Shown in pieces: positions 35,854 through 44,423 of a stretch of DNA of 64,000 nt (its first letter is position 1; every line of letters begins with the position of its first letter). Source of the stretch: Halanaerobium sp041694515 (lineage in GTDB: Bacteria > Bacillota > Halanaerobiia > Halanaerobiales > Halanaerobiaceae); assembly GCA_041694515.1 (NCBI GenBank), contig JASMSZ010000035.1:1-64000 (forward strand). Reading direction: 5' to 3'. The translations under genes were made by a program, and so were the position numbers. Below the pieces are notes generated by a model, which saw nothing but the letters and a program-made list of their open reading frames with translations, searched no databases and was not told where the DNA came from.

Positions 35854-38304
35854 TTGTCTGCTAGTGCTGAAATGTTATTAGAAGTTGGTAAAGAAATTGA
35901 AACAGAAATTAAAGCAGCTGCTGGTAATGAAATATTTATAAGAGCTCAATTAAATAGTAAAAATATCATAGAAGAAATAGAAGTGCTGGCCAGAGGTAAT
36001 AGTTATTCTGCACCTGCTGTAATCAATAATATAATGGCAGGGGAAATGATAATTCACAATCATCCTTCCGGGGATTTAACCCCATCTGCAGCTGATATTA
36101 GACTGGCTGCAAAAATGGCAGCAAGAGAAGTTGGATTTGCCATTATAAATAATCAGGCTGATCAAATTTATGTAGTAGTAGAGGCCGGCAGTAAAAAAGA
36201 AAATAAAAAATTGGATAAAGAGGAAGTTTTAAGTTATTTTAAAAAAGAGGGGAAATTAGCCCGGGAATTAGAAAGATTTGCGGAAAGAAAAGAACAGCTG
36301 GTGACAGCTGAAAAAATCATTAATTCCTTTAATCAACATCAATTTGATTTTATTGAGGCAGGAACCGGAACCGGTAAATCCTTTGCCTATTTAATACCTG
36401 CTCTTTTTTATAATAATTTAAATCAGGCCCGAATAGTAGTTTCAACAAATACGATTAATTTACAGGAACAATTGATTAATAAAGATCTGGTTACCCTGCA
36501 GCGGGTTCTAGATTTTGATTTTAATGCTGTTTTAGTTAAAGGTAGAAATAATTATTTATGTCTGCGTAAATTTAAAAATTTTAATAAAAACTTTGACAAT
36601 AATGAGTTAGAAATTGACGAAAAGATTTTTAATAAATTAAATGACTGGAAAAAGCATACTGAAAGCGGCGAAAAAACAGAGATTAATTTTCAGCTTAAAA
36701 GTAAAGTCTGGAATCAAATTGCTGCTGAAAGTGATCTCTGTTTAAAAACTTCCTGTCCTTTTTATTCAAATTGTTTTTTTATGCAGGCCAGGAAGAAAAT
36801 ATATAAAGCTGATATTTTAATCGTTAATCATCATCTTCTATTATCTGATGCCCGGGTAAAAGATGATACGGGATCTGCTGATAGAGGAATCTTGCCCAAT
36901 TTTAACCATCTAATTATAGATGAGGCTCACAATATTGGAGAGATTGCTACTGATCACCTTGGTTATCCATTATATCAGCCTCTTTTAGATAATTGGCTGA
37001 AAAGATTGAGTGGAGATAAAAAGTCTCTTCTAGCCGAAATTAGAGAAGATATTGCTTTTACAGTTGATTCTGATCAAAAAAGATTGAGAAATATTTTAGA
37101 TAAAAAAATAATTCCCACAACTCAGAAGATAAGAGATTTAATTCCACAATATTTTAATCAACTTAAAGATTTGATTTCTGATTATAAAGATAAAAAAATA
37201 ACAGTTAATGCAAACTTAAAAACCAATCCTAAATGGCAGGAATTTTATAAAACTGCCGAAGATTTAGCAGCATATTTAAAAAATGATTTTTCTTTTTTGC
37301 AGATTATATATGAGAATTTATATTTAGGTCTGGAGGCAGAAACTGAAGAAAGTGAAATGAAAATCAAATCCTGCCTTAACCGCTGCCAGGATCTAATTAA
37401 ACGAGTAGAATTCAACTTAAAAGCTGAGGATGATGATTATGTCTTCTGGCTGGAGTCTAGCTATTATCGGGGTTCTGAGCAAATTGTACAGAAATCTGCT
37501 CCCATTGATGCAGGTAAGTTTTTACCGGATATGATCTGGTCAAAATTAACTAATGTTATTTTTACTTCTGCTACAATTACAGCTGCCAATTCTTTTGACT
37601 ATTTTTATAGAGAAACTGGGATCAAAAAAGCTGAGGAATTAAAGGTAGAATCTCCTTTTGATTATTCTAAGCAGGCTGAATTATTAATTCCCCTTGATTT
37701 TCCAGATCCGGGTAATAAAAACTTTTTAAAAGAACTGGTTCTTAGTTTAAAAGAAATTATATCTAAAACTCAGGGTTCAACTATGGTTTTATTTACTTCT
37801 TATAAAATGTTGAGTTATTGTTACAATAATTTAAAAATTGAACTGGAAGAAAAAGGAATTAGGGTTTTATCTCAGTCAAATCTATCACGCAACTATATAA
37901 TGCAGGAATTTCGAAGTGAATACAAAACAATCATCTTTGGTACTTCTAGTTTTTGGGAAGGTGTAGATTTGCCGGGAGATTTACTTAAATATTTGGTTAT
38001 GGTTAAACTACCTTTTCCAGTACCAGGGGAGCCGCTTTACAAAGCAAAGGAAAATCTTTTAAAAGAAAAAGGTTTAAATCCTTTTTATAATCTGGCTTTA
38101 CCGCAGGCTGTAATTAAGTTCAGACAGGGATTTGGCCGTTTAATCAGGTCAAAAAATGATACAGGGTTTATCATTTTATTTGATAGAAGAGTTAAAAATA
38201 GATCTTACGGCCAAAAGTTTTTAGATTCCTTACCTCAGGGCTGTCCTATTTCAGAAATTAATCATAGAGATATACTTGCTAAAATAGATAAAAATGGAGC
38301 GTAA
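35854..38304 (+). CDS. DinG/XPD-type DNA helicase with N-terminal RadC-like JAMM domain
   Basis: 816 residues from TTG 35854 (GGGAGG upstream). Residues about 20-112 form a JAMM/MPN+ domain of the RadC type. HNHPSGDLTPSAAD supplies H68, H70, S78 and D81 in exact HxHx7SxxD spacing, and E26 is a candidate catalytic glutamate. A superfamily 2 helicase follows: Walker A EAGTGTGKS (about 168-176), iron-sulfur cysteines C236, C296, C301 and C307, Walker B LIIDEAHNIGE, and the C-terminal FGTSSFWEGVDLPGDLL and QGFGRLIRS motifs. DinG proteins of Firmicutes usually carry an exonuclease, not JAMM, at the N-terminus. Role inferred: DNA repair, next to nfo. Confidence 0.9.
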   Translation: MSASAEMLLEVGKEIETEIKAAAGNEIFIRAQLNSKNIIEEIEVLARGNSYSAPAVINNIMAGEMIIHNHPSGDLTPSAADIRLAAKMAAREVGFAIINNQADQIYVVVEAGSKKENKKLDKEEVLSYFKKEGKLARELERFAERKEQLVTAEKIINSFNQHQFDFIEAGTGTGKSFAYLIPALFYNNLNQARIVVSTNTINLQEQLINKDLVTLQRVLDFDFNAVLVKGRNNYLCLRKFKNFNKNFDNNELEIDEKIFNKLNDWKKHTESGEKTEINFQLKSKVWNQIAAESDLCLKTSCPFYSNCFFMQARKKIYKADILIVNHHLLLSDARVKDDTGSADRGILPNFNHLIIDEAHNIGEIATDHLGYPLYQPLLDNWLKRLSGDKKSLLAEIREDIAFTVDSDQKRLRNILDKKIIPTTQKIRDLIPQYFNQLKDLISDYKDKKITVNANLKTNPKWQEFYKTAEDLAAYLKNDFSFLQIIYENLYLGLEAETEESEMKIKSCLNRCQDLIKRVEFNLKAEDDDYVFWLESSYYRGSEQIVQKSAPIDAGKFLPDMIWSKLTNVIFTSATITAANSFDYFYRETGIKKAEELKVESPFDYSKQAELLIPLDFPDPGNKNFLKELVLSLKEIISKTQGSTMVLFTSYKMLSYCYNNLKIELEEKGIRVLSQSNLSRNYIMQEFRSEYKTIIFGTSSFWEGVDLPGDLLKYLVMVKLPFPVPGEPLYKAKENLLKEKGLNPFYNLALPQAVIKFRQGFGRLIRSKNDTGFIILFDRRVKNRSYGQKFLDSLPQGCPISEINHRDILAKIDKNGA

Positions 38305-38308
38305 AAAT

Positions 38309-39241
38309 ATGAAAAATAAAAATATATTTTTTCAAATCTTTATGACAGTATTAATAATATTATTATTTTCTACTGCTGGCTATACTGCTCCTAGCTTGAG
38401 TTTAATCTATGTTATTCAGCAGGGAGATACGCTTTCGGAGATTGCAGCTGAATATGATGTTGATTTAAATCAATTAAAAACTGAAAATAACATTTCTAAT
38501 GAAGCAAGTATTAGGATGGGGGATGAATTAGTGATTCCACAGAATAATAAAAAAAGCAAAGAGGAAGAAAAAGAAGAGAAAAAATTATTTTCAGAATATA
38601 GTTCCCGGAAAGAAGAGCTGACTTTTACTATCAATACCCATTATGCAGCTCGAATTAATCCCGGGCAGCAGGCACCTGATATTGACAAAATACCTGAAGA
38701 TAAAATTATAGATTATTATGTCGGCCCAGGTGATACGCTTTATGATCTGGCAAGAGATTTCAGCACCACAATCGGTACTATACTTGCCCTTAATAATAAA
38801 AAAAATAGTTTTTTACGAAAAGGAGAAAAAATTCGTTTACCGGTTCATAATTTAACTGATCATCAAATTTTGAATCAGAGAGTTAGTAAACAGGAACTTG
38901 ATCTTTTAGCAAGAGCCATTTCTGGAGAATCCAGAGGTGAGCCTTATGTTGGACAGGTTGCTGTAGCTGCAGTTATCATCAATAGAGTGCTCAGCAGGCA
39001 GTTTCCGGATACCTTTGCGGAAGTTATTTATCAGAGAGGACAGTTTTCTGCTGTCAGAGATGGGCAGATTAATTTAACTCCAAATCAGACTGCCTATAGA
39101 GCAGCCAGAGAAGCTCTAAATGGCAGTGATCCAACAAATGGTGCCCTCTATTTTTATAATCCAAGAACTGCTGCCAGAGTCAATTTTTTTAAGGGAAGAA
39201 GAGTTATTACTAAAATAGGTGATCATGTTTTTGTAGAATAG
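38309..39241 (+). CDS. Exported LysM cell wall hydrolase, SleB/CwlJ type
   Basis: 310 residues from ATG 38309 (MKNKNIFFQIFMTV); an ATG at 38294 lies in the helicase end and ribosome binding region. N-terminal signal peptide (hydrophobic to about residue 30, cut near TAGYTA-P). First LysM domain (about 36-80; YVIQQGDTLSEIAAEYDVDL), charged linker rich in Glu/Lys, second LysM (about 135-180; YYVGPGDTLYDLARDF), and a C-terminal hydrolase_2 domain (LLARAISGESRGEPYVGQVA, AAVIINRVLS). SleB relatives are spore cortex lytic enzymes; in this setting general peptidoglycan cleavage is equally possible. Confidence 0.9.
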   Translation: MKNKNIFFQIFMTVLIILLFSTAGYTAPSLSLIYVIQQGDTLSEIAAEYDVDLNQLKTENNISNEASIRMGDELVIPQNNKKSKEEEKEEKKLFSEYSSRKEELTFTINTHYAARINPGQQAPDIDKIPEDKIIDYYVGPGDTLYDLARDFSTTIGTILALNNKKNSFLRKGEKIRLPVHNLTDHQILNQRVSKQELDLLARAISGESRGEPYVGQVAVAAVIINRVLSRQFPDTFAEVIYQRGQFSAVRDGQINLTPNQTAYRAAREALNGSDPTNGALYFYNPRTAARVNFFKGRRVITKIGDHVFVE

Positions 39242-39251
39242 AGGTGATTTT

Positions 39252-40055
39252 TTGTCCAATTATTTAAATAAAACATTCCAGCTTTTTAAAACAAAGCTGG
39301 CTTATTTTTTTATAATAGTCTTTATCTTATTATCTGCTAATACATCTGCTGGCGCTAAAGCTGAGTATTTAAATGATTACACCAGCAGTCGTCTGGTTCC
39401 GATTTACCGGGTTCAGAGAGATGATCAAAAAATCACTTTGACAGTTGATGGGGCTTGGGGCAGCAGCCAAACAGAAGCACTGCTTAAATTATTTGAGAGA
39501 GAAAAAATACCAGTTTCTTTTTTCTTTGCCGGAATCTGGCTAAAAAATAATCCAGAACTTGTTAATAAAATAATAGCGTCCGGTCATCAAATTTATAACC
39601 ATTCTTACAGTCATTCTCATTTTAATAATTTAAATAAGTCTGAAATTAGAGATGAACTGCTGCGGACAGAGTCTATAATTAACAATTATCTGGGCTCTCA
39701 GTCAGAAATAAAATTATTCAGACCGCCCTATGGAGAGTATAATAAACTTGTAATTGAAACTGCAAGAGAAATGGGATATCAGGTTCTTCAGTGGAGTCTT
39801 GATTCTCATGATTGGATGAATCCGGGGAAAGATTATATTATCCAGAGAGTTAAAGATAATATTGATTCAGGAGATATCCTGCTTTTTCATAATGATTCAA
39901 ATAATATTGTTGAAATATTGAGTGAGATTATTCCACTGTTAAAAAAAGATTTTCAATTTGTCAAAATTGAGGATCTAATTTATAATAATAACTATCAGAT
40001 TAGTTCACTAACTGGTCTGCAATATAAAATAAAGGGTGATGCTAATGGAAATTAA
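39252..40055 (+). CDS. Polysaccharide deacetylase family protein, PdaB-like
   Basis: 267 residues, TTG start with GAGGTG upstream. N-terminal hydrophobic export segment (about 15-33). NodB-fold motifs: motif 1 is TVDGAWG instead of TFDDG, so the second aspartate (metal ligand) is absent as in PdaB-type proteins. Motif 2 NHSYSHSHF, motif 3 RPPYGEYN, motif 4 QWSLDSHDW and motif 5 ILLFHND. Substrate is unknown; acts outside the membrane, probably on peptidoglycan together with the preceding LysM hydrolase. Overlaps dut. Confidence 0.88.
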   Translation: MSNYLNKTFQLFKTKLAYFFIIVFILLSANTSAGAKAEYLNDYTSSRLVPIYRVQRDDQKITLTVDGAWGSSQTEALLKLFEREKIPVSFFFAGIWLKNNPELVNKIIASGHQIYNHSYSHSHFNNLNKSEIRDELLRTESIINNYLGSQSEIKLFRPPYGEYNKLVIETAREMGYQVLQWSLDSHDWMNPGKDYIIQRVKDNIDSGDILLFHNDSNNIVEILSEIIPLLKKDFQFVKIEDLIYNNNYQISSLTGLQYKIKGDANGN

Positions 40056-40485
40056 GATAGAAAGAGTTAACAAAGATATAGAATTACCTGGATATCAACA
40101 TTTTGGAGAAGATGCTGGACTTGATCTGCATGCAGCAGAAGAGGTGACTATTAAAAGTGGAGCCTATAAATTAATAAAAACAGGTCTAAAAATTGCTGTT
40201 CCAAAGGGTTATGCTGCTTTTGTCTATCCACGCAGCGGTCTGGCTTTAAAAAAAGGAGTTACTGTCTTAAATGCTGATGGAGTTATTGACTCAGGTTATC
40301 GAGGTGAAATCGGCGTAATTTTGATCAACCATGGCTCAGATGATTTCAATATAAATTTTAATGATAGGATTGCACAACTAATTATTCAAAAAGTAAATAC
40401 TATAAAATGGAAAGAAGTAGATAATTTAAGTGCAAGCCAGCGAGGAGAAGGTGGTTTTGGTCATACAGGTGTTAAAAAGAATTAG
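40045..40485 (+). CDS. dut: dUTP diphosphatase
   Basis: Hydrolyses dUTP to dUMP, keeping uracil out of DNA. ATG 40045 (146 residues, MEIKIERVNKDIELPGY); upstream in-frame GTG 40036 and ATG-like codons lie within the ribosome binding region. Trimeric dUTPase motifs: AGLDLHAAE, YPRSGLALKKGVTV, NADGVIDSGYRGEIGVILIN, RIAQLIIQKV, and the C-terminal arm RGEGGFGHTG. Start is inside the 3' end of the deacetylase gene. Confidence 0.96.
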   Translation: MEIKIERVNKDIELPGYQHFGEDAGLDLHAAEEVTIKSGAYKLIKTGLKIAVPKGYAAFVYPRSGLALKKGVTVLNADGVIDSGYRGEIGVILINHGSDDFNINFNDRIAQLIIQKVNTIKWKEVDNLSASQRGEGGFGHTGVKKN

Positions 40486-40500
40486 GAAAGGAAAATAATT

Positions 40501-41421
40501 ATGCCTCAAATAAAAGTACCTGCAACATCAGCAAATCTGGGTCCTGGTTATGATACTCTGGGGCTTGCTTTAAGTTTATACAATAAATTTAAGGTAAAAA
40601 AAAGAGATGATCAGCAGTTAAAAACTAAAATTATTGATAAAAAAGAAAATAAGCTTATAAAAATCGATAATTCAGACAACCTGGTTGTTTTAGCCTATCA
40701 GAAGTACTTTGGTTTTATTGATCAAGATTTAAAAGGTGCAGAAATAATAGAAGAAATGCACACTCCTCTGGCCAGAGGCCTGGGAAGCAGTTCTTCTGCT
40801 ATAATTGGTGGTCTGGCAGCTGCAGCAGTAATATCAGGAACTTTAATTAGCGAAAAAGATTTTATCCAACTTGCTGTTGCACTGGAAAAACATCCGGATA
40901 ATGTGGTTCCAGCTCTTACTGGCGGCCTGACAATAAATTTTTATTGCAATAATAACTATGATTATTATAAAATAGATGTGGATCAGAATTTAGATTTTAT
41001 TTTAGTGGTTCCTGATTTTGAATTAAAGACTGAAAAACTGCGGCAGGTTTTACCTCAAAAAATTGACTATCCCAGTGCTATTTTTAATCTGGGGAGGATC
41101 AGTCTGCTGACTGCAGCTTTTATTAATAAGGAATATCAGCTCTTAAAAACTGCGATGGAAGATCAACTACATCAACCTTTCAGAAAAAAACTAATTAAAG
41201 GGTTTGACCAGGTGCTCAAAACAGCCTATGACAGCGGTGCTTATGGGGTGGCTTTAAGTGGAGCCGGTCCAACGATTTTAGCCTGTACTGGAGAAAATTC
41301 AGAAATAATTGCAGAGAACATGAAAACTGTTTTTGAATCTAATTCTATTAATACAGATGTTTATAAAGTTAAAGCCTGTAATCAAAGCTTATATCAGGTC
41401 TTAAAAGAGGAGATATCTTAA
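40501..41421 (+). CDS. thrB: Homoserine kinase
   Basis: Phosphorylates homoserine in threonine synthesis. 306 residues, GHMP kinase family: VPATSANLGPGYDTLGLALS at the N-terminus, the ATP-binding TPLARGLGSSSSAIIGGLAA (about 92-111), EKHPDNVVPALTGGL, and the C-terminal VALSGAGPTILACT. Its stop is one base before the next gene, so expression is coupled. Next to a homoserine dehydrogenase-like gene and aspartokinase; thrC is not in this window. Confidence 0.95.
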   Translation: MPQIKVPATSANLGPGYDTLGLALSLYNKFKVKKRDDQQLKTKIIDKKENKLIKIDNSDNLVVLAYQKYFGFIDQDLKGAEIIEEMHTPLARGLGSSSSAIIGGLAAAAVISGTLISEKDFIQLAVALEKHPDNVVPALTGGLTINFYCNNNYDYYKIDVDQNLDFILVVPDFELKTEKLRQVLPQKIDYPSAIFNLGRISLLTAAFINKEYQLLKTAMEDQLHQPFRKKLIKGFDQVLKTAYDSGAYGVALSGAGPTILACTGENSEIIAENMKTVFESNSINTDVYKVKACNQSLYQVLKEEIS

Positions 41422-41422
41422 A

Positions 41423-42709
41423 ATGCTTAAACTGGCTCTAGTTACTAATCAGGAAGATCTTTTGCAGAAATTTATTAATTTCTTTGCAGAAAATATAAAT
41501 AAAATCAAAAAATCAGCAGCTCAAAAAATAGATATTACATATATTTTAAATAATTCTGTGGATAAAAAAATAGTTTCGCTTCCTGGTCGGGAATTTAATA
41601 AAGCAGAATTTATAGAAGACTATAATAAGATTTTAACCGATCCGGGAGTTGATATAATTCTGGAACTGAGTAGAAATCAGGAGTCTCCAGATTATCTGTT
41701 TCAGGCACTAAAAAATAAAAAAACTGTTATAACTTCCAATCTCAAAGTAATTGCAGAAAATTATTTAGAAATCAAAAATATGGAGAAAAAATTTAGGAGC
41801 AGGATATTTTTTTCAGCAGCATTTTCTCCTCTGCCTATAAAAACGCTTATCGATAATTTTTATGCCCTGGATGAGCTGAAAGAGCTAAATGCAGTTTTAA
41901 ATGCCACAACTAATTATATTTTAGCAGAAATGAAAAAAAATACCATTAGCATGAAAGAGACATTAGAACAGGCAAAAGAGTTAAGCTATACAGAAGAAAA
42001 TACTGATCTGGATTTAAATGGAATTGATAGTTTAAATAAAATAATTATACTGGCTAATTTAATTTATAATACAGCTTTAGATACTGCATTAATTAAAGCC
42101 AGGGGGATCAAGGGGATTACAAGTTATGATTTGATTTACGCGACAGAACTTGGTTATAAAATAAAATTGATCTGTACGATCAAAAAAGAAAATGAAGAAT
42201 TATATCTTGGTGTAAGACCTAATTTGATTTCTCAGGATAATTTTCTGGCTTCAATTAATGAAAACAGCAATGGAGTGGAATTGCTTTCACACTATAATGC
42301 TAAAACTACTTTTACAGCAGAAAATTGTGATCAGGCTTCTATAAATTTGTTGAGCCTGGATCTTATAAATGCTGCTAAATTTATAAAAAATGAAAATTGG
42401 ACAGATTTTGGTTTTGAGATAAAAAATATTAATGTATCTGATTATTATCAGGAAAAGCTTAGTTCTTTTTATGTCAGGCTGCAGCTAGAAAAAGATGAGA
42501 AAATAATAGATAAAATAAAGAAAATATTTTCAGAAAAAAATTTAGCAGATCTGATTTTACATGACAATTTAACAGAAACACCGCTGCTGCCGGTAATAAT
42601 TTTAACTAAAAAAATTAAAGAAAATGATTTAGAAAGATTATTAGAAGAAGTTGAGAATCTAGAAGGAGTATTAACTGTTAATAATATTATAGCGGTTAAA
42701 GAAGATTAA
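41423..42709 (+). CDS. Degenerate homoserine dehydrogenase-like protein with C-terminal ACT domain
   Basis: 428 residues. The catalytic-domain pattern of homoserine dehydrogenase is recognisable: LNATTNYILAEMKK (usual GTTNYIL), SYTEENTDLDLNGIDSLNK (usual YAExDPxxDxxGxDxxxK, acid and lysine kept), then IKARGIKGIT and a C-terminal ACT-like domain (about 350-428). The N-terminus (MLKLALVTNQEDLLQKF) lacks the GxGxxG nucleotide motif, and the usual TANK lysine is displaced (TSNLK). It is in an operon with thrB and aspartokinase. It may be a highly diverged enzyme or a regulatory/inactive paralogue; a normal hom could be elsewhere. Confidence 0.75.
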   Translation: MLKLALVTNQEDLLQKFINFFAENINKIKKSAAQKIDITYILNNSVDKKIVSLPGREFNKAEFIEDYNKILTDPGVDIILELSRNQESPDYLFQALKNKKTVITSNLKVIAENYLEIKNMEKKFRSRIFFSAAFSPLPIKTLIDNFYALDELKELNAVLNATTNYILAEMKKNTISMKETLEQAKELSYTEENTDLDLNGIDSLNKIIILANLIYNTALDTALIKARGIKGITSYDLIYATELGYKIKLICTIKKENEELYLGVRPNLISQDNFLASINENSNGVELLSHYNAKTTFTAENCDQASINLLSLDLINAAKFIKNENWTDFGFEIKNINVSDYYQEKLSSFYVRLQLEKDEKIIDKIKKIFSEKNLADLILHDNLTETPLLPVIILTKKIKENDLERLLEEVENLEGVLTVNNIIAVKED

Positions 42710-42742
42710 TAATTTATAATTAACAATAGGAAGGTGAAACAA

Positions 42743-43966
42743 TTGTCACTAATTGTACAAAAATATGGGGGAAGTTCAGTAGCAAATCCTGATTTAATAA
42801 AAAATGTTGCCGGCAGAGTAATTGAGAGCTATGAGGAAGGCAATCAAATGGTAGTTGTAGTATCAGCTATGGGAGATACTACCGATCATTTAATAGATTT
42901 GATGGGAGATATCACTGATGATCCTGATCCAAGAGAAGTAGATATGCTCTTAACAACAGGGGAACAGGTTTCAATTGCTCTTTTAACAATGGCTATTCAT
43001 TCTTTAGGTTATCCGGCTATTTCTTTAACCGGTAGTCAGATGAAAATCAAAACTGATGAAAAACATAATCAGGCAATGATCAAAGATGTTGATACAACCC
43101 GTCTAAAAAAAGAACTTGCTGAAAATAAAATTGTTATAGTTGCTGGCTTTCAGGGGATAAATGATAATCAGGATTTCACAACTCTGGGTCGTGGTGGTTC
43201 TGATACCACAACAGTTGCAGTAGCGGCAGCTATGAACGCCGATCGCTGTGAGATATATTCAGATGTAGATGGTGTTTATACAGCAGATCCAAGAATTGTA
43301 GGAGAAGCAAGTAAACTGGATTCTATCTCATATCAAGAAATGCTTGAACTTGCCAACTTAGGTGCCAATGTACTGCATCCCAGGGCTGTAGAACTGGCAA
43401 ATAATTTTGGCCTTGAATTATACATCGCATCAAGTTTTAATAAGACAGAAGGTACAATTGTTAGAGGAGATGAGAAAATGGAAGCTAAAAAAAATGTAGT
43501 AGGAGCAGCGAGTGATTTAGGAGAAATTAAAATTACTGTGGAGAGAGTGCCAGATGAGCCCGGAATAGCAGGTAGAATGTTTAAAGCGCTTGCTGATGCA
43601 GGAATCAATGTTGATATGATTATTCAGAACTTACAGCGGGATGAATTGAATGATATAACCTTTACTATCAATCAGGAACAGGAGAAACTGGCTGTTAAGG
43701 TACTGGATAAAATTAAAGAGGAACTAAAATTTAACAATTATACTATTGATCAAGATGTTGCAAAAATTTCTATTGTCGGAGCAGGTATGCAGTCAACTCC
43801 TGGTATTGCTGCCAGAATGTTTTGTTCTTTTGGTGAAAATGGGATTAATATTGAAATGATAACAACTTCTGAAATAAAAATTTCCTGCTTAATAAAAAAA
43901 GATGAGGCCAATAAAGCTTTGAATGTATTACATAAAGAATTTAGGCTGGATCAGATTAATAATTAA
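42743..43966 (+). CDS. lysC: Aspartate kinase
   Basis: First step of the aspartate family pathway (lysine, threonine, methionine). TTG 42743 (407 residues, LSLIVQKYGGSSVANPD) has AGGAAGGTG 7 bp upstream; GTG 42734 is inside that site. Kinase motifs: KYGGSS, VVVVSAMGDTTD, TTGEQVS, TTLGRGGSDTTTVAVAAAM, EIYSDVDGVYTADPRI and GANVLHPRAVELA. Two C-terminal ACT domains (about 260-330 and 335-400; GIAGRMFKALADAGINVDMI, GIAARMFCSFGENGINIEMI) give feedback control by end-product amino acids. Single monofunctional enzyme. Confidence 0.96.
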   Translation: MSLIVQKYGGSSVANPDLIKNVAGRVIESYEEGNQMVVVVSAMGDTTDHLIDLMGDITDDPDPREVDMLLTTGEQVSIALLTMAIHSLGYPAISLTGSQMKIKTDEKHNQAMIKDVDTTRLKKELAENKIVIVAGFQGINDNQDFTTLGRGGSDTTTVAVAAAMNADRCEIYSDVDGVYTADPRIVGEASKLDSISYQEMLELANLGANVLHPRAVELANNFGLELYIASSFNKTEGTIVRGDEKMEAKKNVVGAASDLGEIKITVERVPDEPGIAGRMFKALADAGINVDMIIQNLQRDELNDITFTINQEQEKLAVKVLDKIKEELKFNNYTIDQDVAKISIVGAGMQSTPGIAARMFCSFGENGINIEMITTSEIKISCLIKKDEANKALNVLHKEFRLDQINN

Positions 43967-43969
43967 ATA

Positions 43970-43998
43970 TTGCAAAAACTTCTTTTTTCACATATAAT
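43970..43998 (+). promoter_or_regulatory. Sigma-A promoter for the desulforedoxin-like gene
   Basis: TTGCAA (43970-43975), 17-bp spacer, TATAAT (43993-43998), starting just after the lysC stop. It predicts independent transcription of the small gene. Confidence 0.7.
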
Positions 43999-44073
43999 AA
44001 AGTTAGATTAAGAAATAGTTATCCAGGTTTTAAAAACTGATATTTTTATGATATTATTTAAGGAGGTAAAAAG

Positions 44074-44196
44074 ATGAATGTAAAGAAAGAAGGAGAAGTG
44101 TATCGCTGCGAGATCTGTGGTAATGTTGTTGAGGTAAAGGAAGCTGGCGGTGGAGAACTGGTTTGTTGTGGTGAGCCAATGAAATTAGAAAAATAA
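44074..44196 (+). CDS. Desulforedoxin-like small iron protein
   Basis: 40 residues, a gene too short for many gene callers. ATG has AAGGAGGT 7 bp upstream. Sequence runs MNVKKEGEVYRCEICGNVVE and ends in a GELVCCGEPMK motif. The CxxC plus CC cysteine spacing is that of desulforedoxin and of the N-terminal domain of desulfoferrodoxin, which binds one iron through four cysteines. There is no superoxide reductase domain, so it is a stand-alone redox module of an anaerobe. It has its own promoter and terminator. Electron partner unknown. Confidence 0.9.
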   Translation: MNVKKEGEVYRCEICGNVVEVKEAGGGELVCCGEPMKLEK

Positions 44197-44212
44197 ATTT
44201 CAAAAATTAATT

Positions 44213-44242
44213 ACAGCCCGGGGTCTTTACTCCGGGCTTTTA
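44213..44242 (+). terminator. Rho-independent terminator after the desulforedoxin-like gene
   Basis: Stem AGCCCGG (44215-44221) / CCGGGCT (44232-44238) with a 10-base loop, followed by TTT. GC-rich in an AT-rich context. Confidence 0.85.
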
Positions 44243-44423
44243 AATACTTTTACACTAAATTAATAAGAAATTTTATTTATTTCTTAAAGGATTTCGCTCT
44301 ACTTGCGAGAAGTTAATATAATAGAAATTATTCTAATAAAAAATAAAGTTTAGTTAGGATGATTAATTGATTTTAATCAACAGCTACAATACTGAACAAC
44401 ATAATTGGGAGGAAAATCATAAT

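Noticed and set aside
44037..44054. CTGATATTTTTATGATAT shared with 53790-53807
   Set aside because: AT-rich low-complexity match of 18 bases with no further similarity around it; not called a repeat family.
44292..44322. Possible asnS promoter (TTTCGC, TATAAT)
   Set aside because: Spacer would be 19 bp and the -35 is poor; TTGCGA at 44303 is too close to the -10.
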